From NCBI GenBank assembly GCA_963556195.1, contig CAUVYP010000587.1:186001-250000 (forward strand): a stretch of 64,000 nt of DNA. The letters run 5' to 3'. This document shows, piece after piece, positions 23,501 to 39,100 of this stretch; position 1 is the first letter of the stretch; every line of letters begins with the position of its first letter. The notes under the pieces were generated by a model, which saw only the letters and a list, made by a program, of their open reading frames with translations, made no database searches and was not told the DNA's origin. A program made the position numbers and the translations under genes. The DNA comes from Sepiola atlantica. Its lineage: Eukaryota > Mollusca > Cephalopoda > Sepiida > Sepiolidae.

Positions 23501-26500
23501 TTAGCGCGTTTTAAAGTTGATATCGCTTTTGTTTATAACTTCCACATTTATTCGAATTGTGCAACGAAACTTTGCACAGATTAGCGGAGTCACATGTTCT
23601 ACTGAAGTACCAAGTTTCAGAAGTGCAGCTCTTGTACTGCCGGAGATATGTCGATACAAACTGAATACGCAAAACATCAACAAAATTTAGCGCGTTTTAA
23701 AGTTGATATCGCTTTTGTTTATAACTTCCACATTTATTCGAATTGTGCAACGAAACTTTGCAGACAGTCGCGGATAGGCCTTTTCTACTGAAGTACCAAG
23801 TTTTAGAAGTGCAGCTCTTGTACTGCCGGAGATATGTCGATACAAACTGAATACGCAAAACATCAACAAAATTTAGCGCGTTTTAAAGTTGATATCGCTT
23901 TTGTTTATTACTTCCACATTTATTCGAATTGTGCAACGAAACTTTGCACAGATTAGCGGAGTCACATTTTCTACTGAAGTACCAAGTTTCAGAAGTGCAG
24001 CTCTTGTACTGCCGTAGATATGTCGATACAAACTGAATACGCAAACTATCAACAAAATTTAGTGCGATTTAAAGTTAGTATCGCTTTTGTTTATAACTTC
24101 ACCATTCTTTAGAATTGTGCAACGAAACTTTGCAGAGATGAGCGGAGTCACATGCTCTACTGAAGTACCAAGTTTCAGAAGTGCAGCTCTTTTACTGCCG
24201 GAGATATGTCGATACAAACTGAATACGCAAAACATCAACAAAATTAAGCGCGTTTTAAAGTTGATATCGCTTTTGTTTATAACTTCCACATTTATTCGAA
24301 TTGTGCAACGAAACTTTGCAGACAGTCGCGGATAGGCCTTTTCTACTGAAGTACCAAGTTTCAGAAGTGCAGCTCTTGTACTGCCGGAGATATGTCGATA
24401 CAAACTGAATACGCAAAACATCAACAAAATTTAGCGCGTTTTAAAGTTGATATCGCTTTTGTTTATAACTTCCACATTTATTCGAATTGTGCAACGAAAC
24501 TTTGCACAGATTAGCGGAGTCACATTTTCTACTGAAGTACCAAGTTTCAGAAGTGCAGCTCTTGTACTGCCGGAGATATGTCGATACAAACTGAATACGC
24601 AAAACATCAACAAAATTTAGCGCGTTTTAAAGTTGATATCGCTTTTGTTTATAACTTCCACATTTATTCGAATTGTGCAACGAAACTTTGCACAGATTAG
24701 CGGAGTCACATTTTCTACTGAAGTACCAAGTTTCAGAAGTGCAGCTCTTGTACTGCCGGAGATATGTCGATACAAACTGAATACGCAAAACATCAACAAA
24801 ATTTAGCGCGTTTTAAAGTTGATATCGCTTTTGTTTATAACTTCCACATTTATTCGAATTGTGCAACGAAACTTTGCACAGATTAGCGGAGTCACATTTT
24901 CTACTGAAGTACCAAGTTTCAGAAGTGCAGCTCTTGTACTGCCGGAGATATGTCGATACAAACTGAATACGCAAAACATCAACAAAATTTAGCGCGTTTT
25001 AAAGTTGATATCGCTTTTGTTTATAACTTCCACATTTATTCGAATTGTGCAACGAAACTTTGCACAGATTAGCGGAGTCACATTTTCTACTGAAGTACCA
25101 AGTTTCAGAAGTGCAGCTCTTGTACTGCCGGAGATATGTCGATACAAACTGAATACGCAAACTATCAACAAAATTTAGTGCGATTTAAAGTTAGTATCGC
25201 TTTTGTTTATAACTTCACCATTCTTTAGAATTGTGCAACGAAACTTTGCAGAGATAAGCGGAGTAACATGCTCTACTGAAGTACCAAGTTTCAGAAGTGC
25301 AGCTCTTTTACTGCCGGAGATATGTCGATACAAACTGAATACGCAAAACATCAACAAAATTTAGCGCGTTTTAAAGTTGATATCGCTTTTGTTTATAACT
25401 TCCACATTTATTCGAATTGTGCAACGAAACTTTGCACAGATTAGCGGAGTCACATTTTCTACTCAAGTACCAAGTTTCAGAAGTGCAGCTCTTGTACTGC
25501 CGGAGATATGTCGATACAAACTGAATACGCAAAACATCAACAAAATTTAGCGCGTTTTAAAGTTGATATCGCTTTTGTTTATAACTTCCACATTTATTCG
25601 AATTGTGCAACGAAACTTTGCGCAGATAAGCGGAGTCACATTTTCTACTGAAGTACCAAGTTTCAGAAGTGCAGCTCTTGTACTGCCGAAGATATGTCGA
25701 TACAAACTGAATACGCAAAACATCAACAAAATTTAGCGCGTTTTAAAGTTGATATCGCTTTTGTTTATAACTTCCACATTTATTCGAATTGTGCAACGAA
25801 ACTTTGCACAGATTAGCGGAGTCACATTTTCTACTGAAGTACCAAGTTTCAGAAGTGCAGCTCTTGTACTGCCGGAGATATGTCGATACAAACTGAATAC
25901 GCAAACTATCAACAAAATTTAGTGCGATTTAAAGTTGATATCGCTTTTGTTTATAACTTCACCATTCTTTTGAATTGTGCAACGAAACTTTGCAGAGATG
26001 AGCGGAGTCACATGCTCTACTGAAGTACCAAGTTTCAGAAGTGCAGCTCTTTTACTGCCGGAGATATGTCGATACAAACTGAATACGCAAAACATCAACA
26101 AAATTAAGCGCGTTTTAAAGTTGATATCGCTTTTGTTTATAACTTCCACATTTATTCGAATTGTGCAACGAAACTTTGCAGACAGTCGCGGATAGGCCTT
26201 TTCTACTGAAGTACCAAGTTTCAGAAGTGCAGCTCTTGTACTGCCGGAGATATGTCGATACAAACTGAATACGCAAAACATCAACAAAATTTAGCGCGTT
26301 TTAAAGTTGATATCGCTTTTGTTTATAACTTCCACATTTATTCGAATTGTGCAACGAAACTTTGCACAGATTAGCGGAGTCACATTTTCTACTGAAGTAC
26401 CAAGTTTCAGAAGTGCAGCTCTTGTACTGCCGGAGATATGTCGATACAAACTGAATACGCAAAACATCAACAAAATTTAGCGCGTTTTAAAGTTGATATC

Positions 26501-29500
26501 GCTTTTGTTTATAACTTCCACATTTATTCGAATTGTGCAACGAAACTTTGCACAGATTAGCGGAGTCACATTTTCTACTGAAGTACCAAGTTTCAGAAGT
26601 GCAGCTCTTGTACTGCCGGAGATATGTCGATACAAACTGAATACGCAAAACATCAACAAAATTTAGCGCGTTTTAAAGTTGATATCGCTTTTGTTTATAA
26701 CTTCCACATTTATTCGAATTGTGCAACGAAACTTTGCACAGATTAGCGGAGTCACATTTTCTACTGAAGTACCAAGTTTCAGAAGTGCAGCTCTTGTACT
26801 GCCGGAGATATGTCGATACAAACTGAATACGCAAAACATCAACAAAATTTAGCGCGTTTTAAAGTTGATATCGCTTTTGTTTATAACTTCCACATTTATT
26901 CGAATTGTGCAACGAAACTTTGCACAGATTAGCGGAGTCACATTTTCTACTGAAGTACCAAGTTTCAGAAGTGCAGCTCTTGTACTGCCGGAGATATGTC
27001 GATACAAACTGAATACGCAAAACATCAACAAAATTTAGCGCGTTTTAAAGTTGATATCGCTTTTGTTTATAACTTCCACATTTATTCGAATTGTGCAACG
27101 AAACTTTGCACAGATTAGCGGAGTCACATTTTCTACTGAAGTACCAAGTTTCAGAAGTGCAGCTCTTGTACTGCCGGAGATATGTCGATACAAACTGAAT
27201 ACGCAAACTATCAACAAAATTTAGTGCGATTTAAAGTTAGTATCGCTTTTGTTTATAACTTCACCATTCTTTAGAATTGTGCAACGAAACTTTGCAGAGA
27301 TAAGCGGAGTAACATGCTCTACTGAAGTACCAAGTTTCAGAAGTGCAGCTCTTTTACTGCCGGAGATATGTCGATACAAACTGAATACGCAAAACATCAA
27401 CAAAATTTAGCGCGTTTTAAAGTTGATATCGCTTTTGTTTATAACTTCCACATTTATTCGAATTGTGCAACGAAACTTTGCACAGATTAGCGGAGTCACA
27501 TTTTCTACTCAAGTACCAAGTTTCAGAAGTGCAGCTCTTGTACTGCCGGAGATATGTCGATACAAACTGAATACGCAAAACATCAACAAAATTTAGCGCG
27601 TTTTAAAGTTGATATCGCTTTTGTTTATAACTTCCACATTTATTCGAATTGTGCAACGAAACTTTGCGCAGATAAGCGGAGTCACATTTTCTACTGAAGT
27701 ACCAAGTTTCAGAAGTGCAGCTCTTGTACTGCCGGAGATATGTCGATACAAACTGAATACGCAAAACATCAACAAAATTTAGCGCGTTTTAAAGTTGATA
27801 TCGCTTTTGTTTATAACTTCCACATTTATTCGAATTGTGCAACGAAACTTTGCACAGATTAGCGGAGTCACATGTTCTACTGAAGTACCAAGTTTCAGAA
27901 GTGCAGCTCTTGTACTGCCGGAGATATGTCGATACAAACTGAATACGCAAAACATCAACAAAATTTAGCGCGTTTTAAAGTTGATATCGCTTTTGTTTAT
28001 AACTTCCACATTTATTCGAATTGTGCAACGAAACTTTGCAGACAGTCGCGGATAGGCCTTTTCTACTGAAGTACCAAGTTTTAGAAGTGCAGCTCTTGTA
28101 CTGCCGGAGATATGTCGATACAAACTGAATACGCAAAACATCAACAAAATTTAGCGCGTTTTAAAGTTGATATCGCTTTTGTTTATAACTTCCACATTTA
28201 TTCGAATTGTGCAACGAAACTTTGCACAGATTAGCGGAGTCACATTTTCTACTGAAGTACCAAGTTTCAGAAGTGCAGCTCTTGTACTTCCGGAGATATG
28301 TCGATACAAACTGAATACGCAAAACATCAACAAAATTTAGCGCGTTTTAAAGTTGATATCGCTTTTGTTTATAACTTCCACATTTATTCGAATTGTGCAA
28401 CGAAACTTTGCACAGATTAGCGGAGTCACATTTTCCACTGAAGTACCAAGTTTCAGAAGTGCAGCTCTTGTACTGCCGGAGATATGTCGATACAAACTGA
28501 ATACGCAAAACATCAACAAAATTTAGCGCGTTTTAAAGTTGATATCGCTTTTGTTTATAACTTCCACATTTATTCGAATTGTGCAACGAAACTTTGCACA
28601 GATTAGCGGAGTCACATTTTCTACTGAAGTACCAAGTTTCAGAAGTGCAGCTCTTGTACTGCCGGAGATATGTCGATACAAACTGAATACGGAAAACATC
28701 AACAAAATTTAGCGCGTTTTAAAGTTGATATCGCTTTTGTTTATAACTTCCACATTTATTCGAATTGTGCAACGAAACTTTGCACAGATTAGCGGAGTCA
28801 CATTTTCTACTGAAGTACCAAGTTTCAGAAGTGCAGCTCTTGTACTGCCGGAGATATGTCGATACAAACTGAATACGCAAAACATCAACAAAATTTAGCG
28901 CGTTTTAAAGTTGATATCGCTTTTGTTTATAACTTCCACATTTATTCGAATTGTGCAACGAAACTTTGCACAGATTAGCGGAGTCACATTTTCTACTGAA
29001 GTACCAAGTTTCAGAAGTGCAGCTCTTGTACTGCCGGAGATATGTCGATACAAACTGAATACGCAAACTATCAACAAAATTTAGTGCGATTTAAAGTTAG
29101 TATCGCTTTTGTTTATAACTTCACCATTCTTTAGAATTGTGCAACGAAACTTTGCAGAGATAAGCGGAGTAACATGCTCTACTGAAGTACCAAGTTTCAG
29201 AAGTGCAGCTCTTTTACTGCCGGAGATATGTCGATACAAACTGAATACGCAAAACATCAACAAAATTTAGCGCGTTTTAAAGTTGATATCGCTTTTGTTT
29301 ATAACTTCCACATTTATTCGAATTGTGCAACGAAACTTTGCACAGATTAGCGGAGTCACATTTTCTACTCAAGTACCAAGTTTCAGAAGTGCAGCTCTTG
29401 TACTGCCGGAGATATGTCGATACAAACTGAATACGCAAAACATCAACAAAATTTAGCGCGTTTTAAAGTTGATATCGCTTTTGTTTATAACTTCCACATT

Positions 29501-32500
29501 TATTCGAATTGTGCAACGAAACTTTGCGCAGATAAGCGGAGTCACATTTTCTACTGAAGTACCAAGTTTCAGAAGTGCAGCTCTTGTACTGCCGGAGATA
29601 TGTCGATACAAACTGAATACGCAAAACATCAACAAAATTTAGCGCGTTTTAAAGTTGATATCGCTTTTGTTTATAACTTCCACATTTATTCGAATTGTGC
29701 AACGAAACTTTGCACAGATTAGCGGAGTCACATGTTCTACTGAAGTACCAAGTTTCAGAAGTGCAGCTCTTGTACTGCCGGAGATATGTCGATACAAACT
29801 GAATACGCAAAACATCAACAAAATTTAGCGCGTTTTAAAGTTGATATCGCTTTTGTTTATAACTTCCACATTTATTCGAATTGTGCAACGAAACTTTGCA
29901 GACAGTCGCGGATAGGCCTTTTCTACTGAAGTACCAAGTTTTAGAAGTGCAGCTCTTGTACTGCCGGAGATATGTCGATACAAACTGAATACGCAAAACA
30001 TCAACAAAATTTAGCGCGTTTTAAAGTTGATATCGCTTTTGTTTATAACTTCCACATTTATTCGAATTGTGCAACGAAACTTTGCACAGATTAGCGGAGT
30101 CACATGTTCTACTGAAGTACCAAGTTTCAGAAGTGCAGCTCTTGTACTGCCGTAGATATGTCGATACAAACTGAATACGCAAACTATCAACAAAATTTAG
30201 TGCGATTTAAAGTTAGTATCGCTTTTGTTTATAACTTCACCATTCTTTAGAATTGTGCAACGAAACTTTGCAGAGATGAGCGGAGTCACATGCTCTACTG
30301 AAGTACCAAGTTTCAGAAGTGCAGCTCTTTTACTGCCGGAGATATGTCGATACAAACTGAATACGCAAAACATCAACAAAATTAAGCGCGTTTTAAAGTT
30401 GATATCGCTTTTGTTTATAACTTCCACATTTATTCGAATTGTGCAACGAAACTTTGCAGACAGTCGCGGATAGGCCTTTTCTACTGAAGTACCAAGTTTC
30501 AGAAGTGCAGCTCTTGTACTGCCGGAGATATGTCGATACAAACTGAATACGCAAAACATCAACAAAATTTAGCGCGTTTTAAAGTTGATATCGCTTTTGT
30601 TTATAACTTCCACATTTATTCGAATTGTGCAACGAAACTTTGCACAGATTAGCGGAGTCACATTTTCTACTGAAGTACCAAGTTTCAGAAGTGCAGCTCT
30701 TGTACTGCCGGAGATATGTCGATACAAACTGAATACGCAAAACATCAACAAAATTTAGCGCGTTTTAAAGTTGATATCGCTTTTGTTTATAACTTCCACA
30801 TTTATTCGAATTGTGCAACGAAACTTTGCACAGATTAGCGGAGTCACATTTTCTACTGAAGTACCAAGTTTCAGAAGTGCAGCTCTTGTACTGCCGGAGA
30901 TATGTCGATACAAACTGAATACGCAAACTATCAACAAAATTTAGTGCGATTTAAAGTTGATATCGCTTTTGTTTATAACTTCACCATTCTTTTGAATTGT
31001 GCAACGAAACTTTGCAGAGATAAGCGGAGTCACATGCTCTACTGAAGTACCAAGTTTCAGAAGTGCAGCTCTTTTATTGCCGGAGATATGTCGATACAAA
31101 CTGAATACGCAAACTATCAACAAAATTTAGTGCGATTTAAAGTTAGTATCGCTTTTGTTTATAACTTCACCATTCTTTAGAATTGTGCAACGAAACTTTA
31201 CAGAGATAAGCGGAGTCACATGCTCTACTGAAGTACCAAGTTTCAGAAGTGCAGCTCTTTTACTGCCGGAGATATGTCGATACAAACTGAATACGCAAAA
31301 CATCAACAAAATTTAGCGCGTTTTAAAGTTGATATCGCTTTTGTTTATAACTTCCACATTTATTCGAATTGTGCAACGAAACTTTGCACAGATTAGCGGA
31401 GTCACATTTTCTACTGAAGTCCCAAGTTTCAGAAGTGCAGCTCTTGTACTGCCGGAGATATGTCGATACAAACTGAATACGCAAAACATCAACAAAATTT
31501 AGCGCGTTTTAAAGTTGATATCGCTTTTGTTTATAACTTCCACATTTATTCGAATTGTGCAACGAAACTTTGCACAGATTAGCGGAGTCACATTTTCTAC
31601 TGAAGTACCAAGTTTCAGAAGTGCAGCTCTTGTACTGCCGGAGATATGTCGATACAAACTGAATACGCAAAACATCAACAAAATTTAGCGCGTTTTAAAG
31701 TTGATATCGCTTTTGTTTATAACTTCCACATTTATTCGAATTGTGCAACGAAACTTTGCACAGATTAGCGGAGTCACATTTTCTACTGAAGTACCAAGTT
31801 TCAGAAGTGCAGCTCTTGTACTGCCGGAGATATGTCGATACAAACTGAATACGCAAAACATCAACAAAATTTAGCGCGTTTTAAAGTTGATATCGCTTTT
31901 GTTTATAACTTCCACATTTATTCGAATTGTGCAACGAAACTTTGCACAGATTAGCGGAGTCACATTTTCTACTGAAGTACCAAGTTTCAGAAGTGCAGCT
32001 CTTGTACTGCCGGAGATATGTCGATACAAACTGAATACGCAAACTATCAACAAAATTTAGTGCGATTTAAAGTTAGTATCGCTTTTGTTTATAACTTCAC
32101 CATTCTTTAGAATTGTGCAACGAAACTTTGCAGAGATAAGCGGAGTAACATGCTCTACTGAAGTACCAAGTTTCAGAAGTGCAGCTCTTTTACTGCCGGA
32201 GATATGTCGATACAAACTGAATACGCAAAACATCAACAAAATTTAGCGCGTTTTAAAGTTGATATCGCTTTTGTTTATAACTTCCACATTTATTCGAATT
32301 GTGCAACGAAACTTTGCACAGATTAGCGGAGTCACATTTTCTACTCAAGTACCAAGTTTCAGAAGTGCAGCTCTTGTACTGCCGGAGATATGTCGATACA
32401 AACTGAATACGCAAAACATCAACAAAATTTAGCGCGTTTTAAAGTTGATATCGCTTTTGTTTATAACTTCCACATTTATTCGAATTGTGCAACGAAACTT

Positions 32501-33172
32501 TGCGCAGATAAGCGGAGTCACATTTTCTACTAAAGTACCAAGTTTCAGAAGTGCAGCTCTTGTACTGCCGGAGATATGTCGATACAAACTGAATACGCAA
32601 AACATCAACAAAATTTAGCGCGTTTTAAAGTTGATATCGCTTTTGTTTATAACTTCCACATTTATTCGAATTGTGCAACGAAACTTTGCACAGATTAGCG
32701 GAGTCACATTTTCTACTGAAGTACCAAGTTTCAGAAGTGCAGCTCTTGTACTGCCGTAGATATGTCGATACAAACTGAATACGCAAACTATCAACAAAAT
32801 TTAGTGCGATTTAAAGTTAGTATCGCTTTTGTTTATAACTTCACCATTCTTTAGAATTGTGCAACGAAACTTTGCAGAGATAAGCGGAGTAACATGCTCT
32901 ACTGAAGTACCAAGTTTCAGAAGTGCAGCTCTTTTACTGCCGGAGATATGTCGATACAAACTGAATACGCAAAACATCAACAAAATTAAGCGCGTTTTAA
33001 AGTTGATATCGCTTTTGTTTATAACTTCCACATTTATTCGAATTGTGCAACGAAACTTTGCACAGATTAGCGGAGTCACATTTTCTACTGAAGTACCAAG
33101 TTTCAGAAGTGCAGCTCTTGTACTGCCGGAGATATGTCGATACAAACTGAATACGCAAAACATCAACAAAAT
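20525..33172. repeat. Block D: 10- to 16-mer higher-order repeat with variable a-run
   Basis: One HOR is tracked by a monomer with TTTGCGCAGATAAG, at 21083, 23315, 25547, 27593, 29453 and 32429. The intervals are 12, 12, 11, 10 and 16 monomers. The monomer before the marker carries CTACTCAAG in all but the first copy (23129, 25361, 27407, 29267, 32243). The usual order is a, b, c, three or four a, a, b, a, a, h, c. Copies differ by gain or loss of whole monomers: the h-c pair is missing before 25733 and the leading a-b-c is missing after 28151. This is expected of unequal exchange in register. Confidence 0.88.
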
Positions 33173-36100
33173 TTAGCGCGTTTTAAAGTTGATATCGCTT
33201 TTGTTTATAACTTCACCATTCTTTTGAATTGTGCAACGAAACTTTGCAGAGATAAGCGGAGTCACATGCTCTACTGAAGTACCAAGTTTCAGAAGTGCAG
33301 CTCTTTTACTGCCGGAGATATGTCGATACAAACTGAATACGCAAAACATCAACAAAATTTAGCGCGTTTTAAAGTTGATATCGCTTTTGTTTATAACTTC
33401 CACATTTATTCGAATTGTGCAACGAAACTTTGCAGACAGTCGCGGATAGGCCTTTTCTACTGAAGTACCAAGTTTAACAAGTGCAGCTCTTGTACTGCCG
33501 GAGATATGTCGATACAAACTGAATACGCAAAACATCAACAAAATTTAGCGCGTTTTAAAGTTGATATCGCTTTTGTTTATAACTTCCACATTTATTCGAA
33601 TTGTGCAACGAAACTTTGCACAGATTAGCGGAGTCACATTTTCTACTGAAGTACCAAGTTTCAGAAGTGCAGCTCTTGTACTGCCGGAGATATGTCGATA
33701 CAAACTGAATACGCAAACTATCAACAAAATTTAGTGCGATTTAAAGTTGATATCGCTTTTGTTTATAACTTAACCATTCTTTTGAATTGTGCAACGAAAC
33801 TTTGCAGAGATAAGCGGAGTCACATGCTCTACTGAAGTACCAAGTTTCAGAAGTGCAGCTCTTGTACTGCCGGAGATATGTCGATACAAACTGAATACGC
33901 AAAACATCAACAAAATTTAGCGCGTTTTAAAGTTGATATCGCTTTTGTTTATAACTTCCACATTTATTCGAATTGTGCAACGAAACTTTGCAGACAGTCG
34001 CGGATAGGCCTTTTCTACTGAAGTACCAAGTTTCAGAAGTGCAGCTCTTGTACTGCCGGAGATATGTCGATACAAACTGAATACGCAAAACATCAACAAA
34101 ATTTAGCGCGTTTTAAAGTTGATATCGTTTTTGTTTATAACTTCCACATTTATTCGAATTGTGCAACGAAACTTTGCACAGATTAGCGGAGTCACATTTT
34201 CTACTGAAGTACCAAGTTTCAGAAGTGCAGCTCTTGTACTGCCGGAGATATGTCGATACAAACTGAATACGCAAACTATCAACAAAATTTAGTGCGATTT
34301 AAAGTTAGTATCGCTTTTGTTTATAACTTCACCATTCTTTAGAATTGTGCAACGAAACTTTGCAGAGATAAGCGGAGTCACATGCTCTACTGAAGTACCA
34401 AGTTTCAGAAGTGCAGCTCTTTTACTGCCGGAGATATGTCGATACAAACTGAATACGCAAAACATCAACAAAATTTAGCGCGTTTTAAAGTTGATATCGC
34501 TTTTGTTTATAACTTCCACATTTATTCGAATTGTGCAACGAAACTTTGCACAGATTAGCGGAGTCACATTTTCTACTGAAGTACCAAGTTTCAGAAGTGC
34601 AGCTCTTGTACTGCCGGAGATATGTCGATACAAACTGAATACGCAAAACATCAACAAAATTTAGCGCGTTTTAAAGTTGATATCGCTTTTGTTTATAACT
34701 TCCACATTTATTCGAATTGTGCAACGAAACTTTGCACAGATTAGCGGAGTCACATTTTCTACTGAAGTACCAAGTTTCAGAAGTGCAGCTCTTGTACTGC
34801 CGGAGATATGTCGATACAAACTGAATACGCAAAACATCAACAAAATTTAGCGCGTTTTAAAGTTGATATCGCTTTTGTTTATAACTTCCACATTTATTCG
34901 AATTGTGCAACGAAACTTTGCACAGATTAGCGGAGTCACATTTTCTACTGAAGTACCAAGTTTCAGAAGTGCAGCTCTTGTACTGCCGGAGATATGTCGA
35001 TACAAACTGAATACGCAAAACATCAACAAAATTTAGCGCGTTTTAAAGTTGATATCGCTTTTGTTTATAACTTCCACATTTATTCGAATTGTGCAACGAA
35101 ACTTTGCACAGATTAGCGGAATCACATTTTCTACTGAAGTACCAAGTTTCAGAAGTGCAGCTCTTGTACTGCCGGAGATATGTCGATACAAACTGAATAC
35201 GCAAACTATCAACAAAATTTAGTGCGATTTAAAGTTGATATCGCTTTTGTTTATAACTTCACCATTCTTTTGAATTGTGCAACGAAACTTTGCAGAGATA
35301 AGCGGAGTCACATGCTCTACTGAAGTACCAAGTTTCAGAAGTGCAGCTCTTTTACTGCCGGAGATATGTCGATACAAACTGAATACGCAAAACATCAACA
35401 AAATTTAGCGCGTTTTAAAGTTGATATCGCTTTTGTTTATAACTTCCACATTTATTCGGATTGTGCAACGAAACTTTGCAGACAGTCGCGGATAGGCCTT
35501 TTCTACTGAAGTACCAAGTTTCAGAAGTGCAGCTCTTGTACTGCCGGAGATATGTCGATACAAACTGAATACGCAAAACATCAACAAAATTTAGCGCGTT
35601 TTAAAGTTGATATCGCTTTTGTTTATAACTTCCACATTTATTCGAATTGTGCAACGAAACTTTGCACAGATTAGCGGAGTCACATTTTCTACTGAAGTAC
35701 CAAGTTTCAGAAGTGCAGCTCTTGTACTGCCGGAGATATGTCGATACAAACTGAATACGCAAACTATCAACAAAATTTAGTGCGATTTAAAGTTGATATC
35801 GCTTTTGTTTATAACTTCACCATTCTTTTGAATTGTGCAACGAAACTTTGCAGAGATAAGCGGAGTCACATGCTCTACTAAAGTACCAAGTTTCAGAAGT
35901 GCAGCTCTTTTACTGCCGGAGATATGTCGATACAAACTGAATACGCAAAACATCAACAAAATTTAGCGCGTTTTAAAGTTGATATCGCTTTTGTTTATAA
36001 CTTCCACATTTATTCGAATTGTGCAACGAAACTTTGCAGACAGTCGCGGATAGGCCTTTTCTACTGAAGTACCAAGTTTCAGAAGTGCAGCTCTTGTACT

Positions 36101-39100
36101 GCCGGAGATATGTCGATACAAACTGAATACGCAAAACATCAACAAAATTTAGCGCGTTTTAAAGTTGATATCGCTTTTGTTTATAACTTCCACATTTATT
36201 CGAATTGTGCAACGAAACTTTGCACAGATTAGCGGAGTCACATTTTCTACTGAAGTACCAAGTTTCAGAAGTGCAGCTCTTTTACTGCCGGAGATATGTC
36301 GATACAAACTGAATACGCAAAACATCAACAAAAATTAGCGCGTTTTAAAGTGGATATCGCTTTTGTTTATAACTTCCACATTTATTCGAATTGTGCAACG
36401 AAACTTGGCAGACCGTCGCGGAGACACACGTTCTACTGAAGTACCAAGTTTCAGAAGTGCAGCTCTTGTACTGCCGGAGATATGTCGATACAAACTGAAT
36501 ACGCAAACTATCAACAAAATTTAGTGCGATTTAAAGTTGATATCGCTTTTGTTTATAACTTCCACATTCTTTAGAATTGTGCAACGAAACTTTGCAGAGA
36601 TAAGCGGAGTCACATGCTCTACTGAAGTACCAAGTGTCAGAAGTGCAGCTCTTGTACTGCCGGAGATATGTCGATACAAACTGAATACGCAAAACATCAA
36701 CAAAATTTAGCGCGTTTTAAAGTTGATATCGCTTTCGTTTATAACTTCCACATTTATTCGAATTGTGCAACGAAACTTTGCACAGATTAGCGGAGTCACA
36801 TGTTCTACTGAAGTACCAAGTTTCAGAAGTGCAGCTCTTGTACTGCCGGAGATATGTCGATACAAACTGAATACGCAAAACATCAACAAAATTTAGCGCG
36901 TTTTAAAGTTGATATCGCTTTTGTTTATAACTTCCACATTTATTCGAATTGTGCAACGAAACTTTGCAGACAGTCGCGGATAGGCCTTTTTTACTGAAGT
37001 ACCACGTTTGAGAAGTGCAGCTCTTTTACTGCCGGAGATATGTCGATACAAACTGAATACGCAAAACATCAACAAAATTTAGCGCGTTTTAAAGTTGATA
37101 TCGCTTTTGTTTATAACTTCCACATTTATTCGAATTGTGCAACGAAACTTTGCACAGATTAGCGGAGTCACATTTTCTACTGAAGTACCAAGTTTCAGAA
37201 GTGCAGCTCTTTTACTGCCGCAGATATGTCGATACAAACTGAATACGCAAAACATCAACAAAATTTAGCGCGTTTTAAAGTTGATATCGCTTTTGTTTAT
37301 AACTTCCACATTTATTCGAATTGTGCAACGAAACTTTGCACAGATTAGCGGAGTCACATGTTCTACTGAAGTACCAAGTTTCAGAAGTGCAGCTCTTGTA
37401 CTGCCGGAGATATGTCGATACAAACTGAATACGCAAAACATCAACAAAATTTAGCGCGTTTTAAAGTTGATATCGCTTTTGTTTATAACTTCCACATTTA
37501 TTCGAATTGTGCAACGAAACTTTGCAGACAGTCGCGGATAGGCCTTTTCTACTGAAGTACCAAGTTTCAGAAGTGCAGCTCTTTTACTGCCGGAGATATG
37601 TCGATACAAACTGAATACGCAAAACATCAACAAAATTTAGCGCGTTTTAAAGTTGATATCGCTTTTGTTTATAACTTCCACATTTATTCGAATTGTGCAA
37701 CGAAACTTTGCACAGATTAGCGGAGTCACACGTTCTACTGAAGTACCAAGTTTCAGAAGTGCAGCTCTTGTACTGCCGGAGATATGTCGATACAAACTGA
37801 ATACGCAAAACATCAACAAAATTTAGCGCGTTTTAAAGTTGATATCGCTTTTGTTTATAACTTCCACATTTATTCGAATTGTGCAACGAAACTTTGCACA
37901 GATTAGCGGAGTCACATTTTCTACTGAAGTACCAAGTTTCAGAAGTGCAGCTCTTGTACTGCCGGAGATATGTCGATACAAACTGAATACGCAAAACATC
38001 AACAAAATTTAGCGCGTTTTAAAGTTGATATCGCTTTTGTTTATAACTTCCACATTTATTCGAATTGTGCAACGAAACTTTGCACAGATTAGCGGAGTCA
38101 CATTTTCTACTGAAGTACCAAGTTTCAGAAGTGCAGCTCTTGTACTGCCGGAGATATGTCGATACAAACTGAATACGCAAAACATCAACAAAATTAAGCG
38201 CGTTTTAAAGTTGATATCGCTTTTGTTTATAACTTCCACATATATTCGAATTGTGCAACGAAACTTTGCACAGATTAGCGGAGTCACATTTTCTACTGAA
38301 GTACCAAGTTTCAGAAGTGCAGCTCTTGTACTGCCGGAGATATGTCGATACAAACTGAATACGCAAAACATCAACAAAATTTAGCGCGTTTTAAAGTTGA
38401 TATCGCTTTTGTTTATAACTTCCACATTTATTCGAATTGTGCAACGAAACTTTGCACAGATTAGCGGAGTCACATTTTCTACTGAAGTACCAAGTTTCAG
38501 AAGTGCAGCTCTTGTACTGCCGGAGATATGTCGATACAAACTGAATACGCAAACTATCAACAAAATTTAGTGCGATTTAAAGTTGATATCGCTTTTGTTT
38601 ATAACTTCACCATTCTTTTGAATTGTGCAACGAAACTTTGCAGAGATAAGCGGAGTCACATGCTCTACTGAAGTACCAAGTTTCAGAAGTGCAGCTCTTT
38701 TACTGCCGGAGATATGTCGATACAAACTGAATACGCAAACTATCAACAAAATTTAGTGCGATTTAAAGTTAGTATCGCTTTTGTTTATAACTTCACCATT
38801 CTTTAGAATTGTGCAACGAAACTTTGCAGAGATAAGCGGAGTCACATGCTCTACTGAAGTACCAAGTTTCAGAAGTGCAGCTCTTTTACTGCCGGAGATA
38901 TGTCGATACAAACTGAATACGCAAAACATCAACAAAATTTAGCGCGTTTTAAAGTTGATATCGCTTTTGTTTATAACTTCCACATTTATTCGAATTGTGC
39001 AACGAAACTTTGCACAGATTAGCGGAGTCACATTTTCTACTGAAGTACCAAGTTTCAGAAGTGCAGCTCTTGTACTGCCGGAGATATGTCGATACAAACT

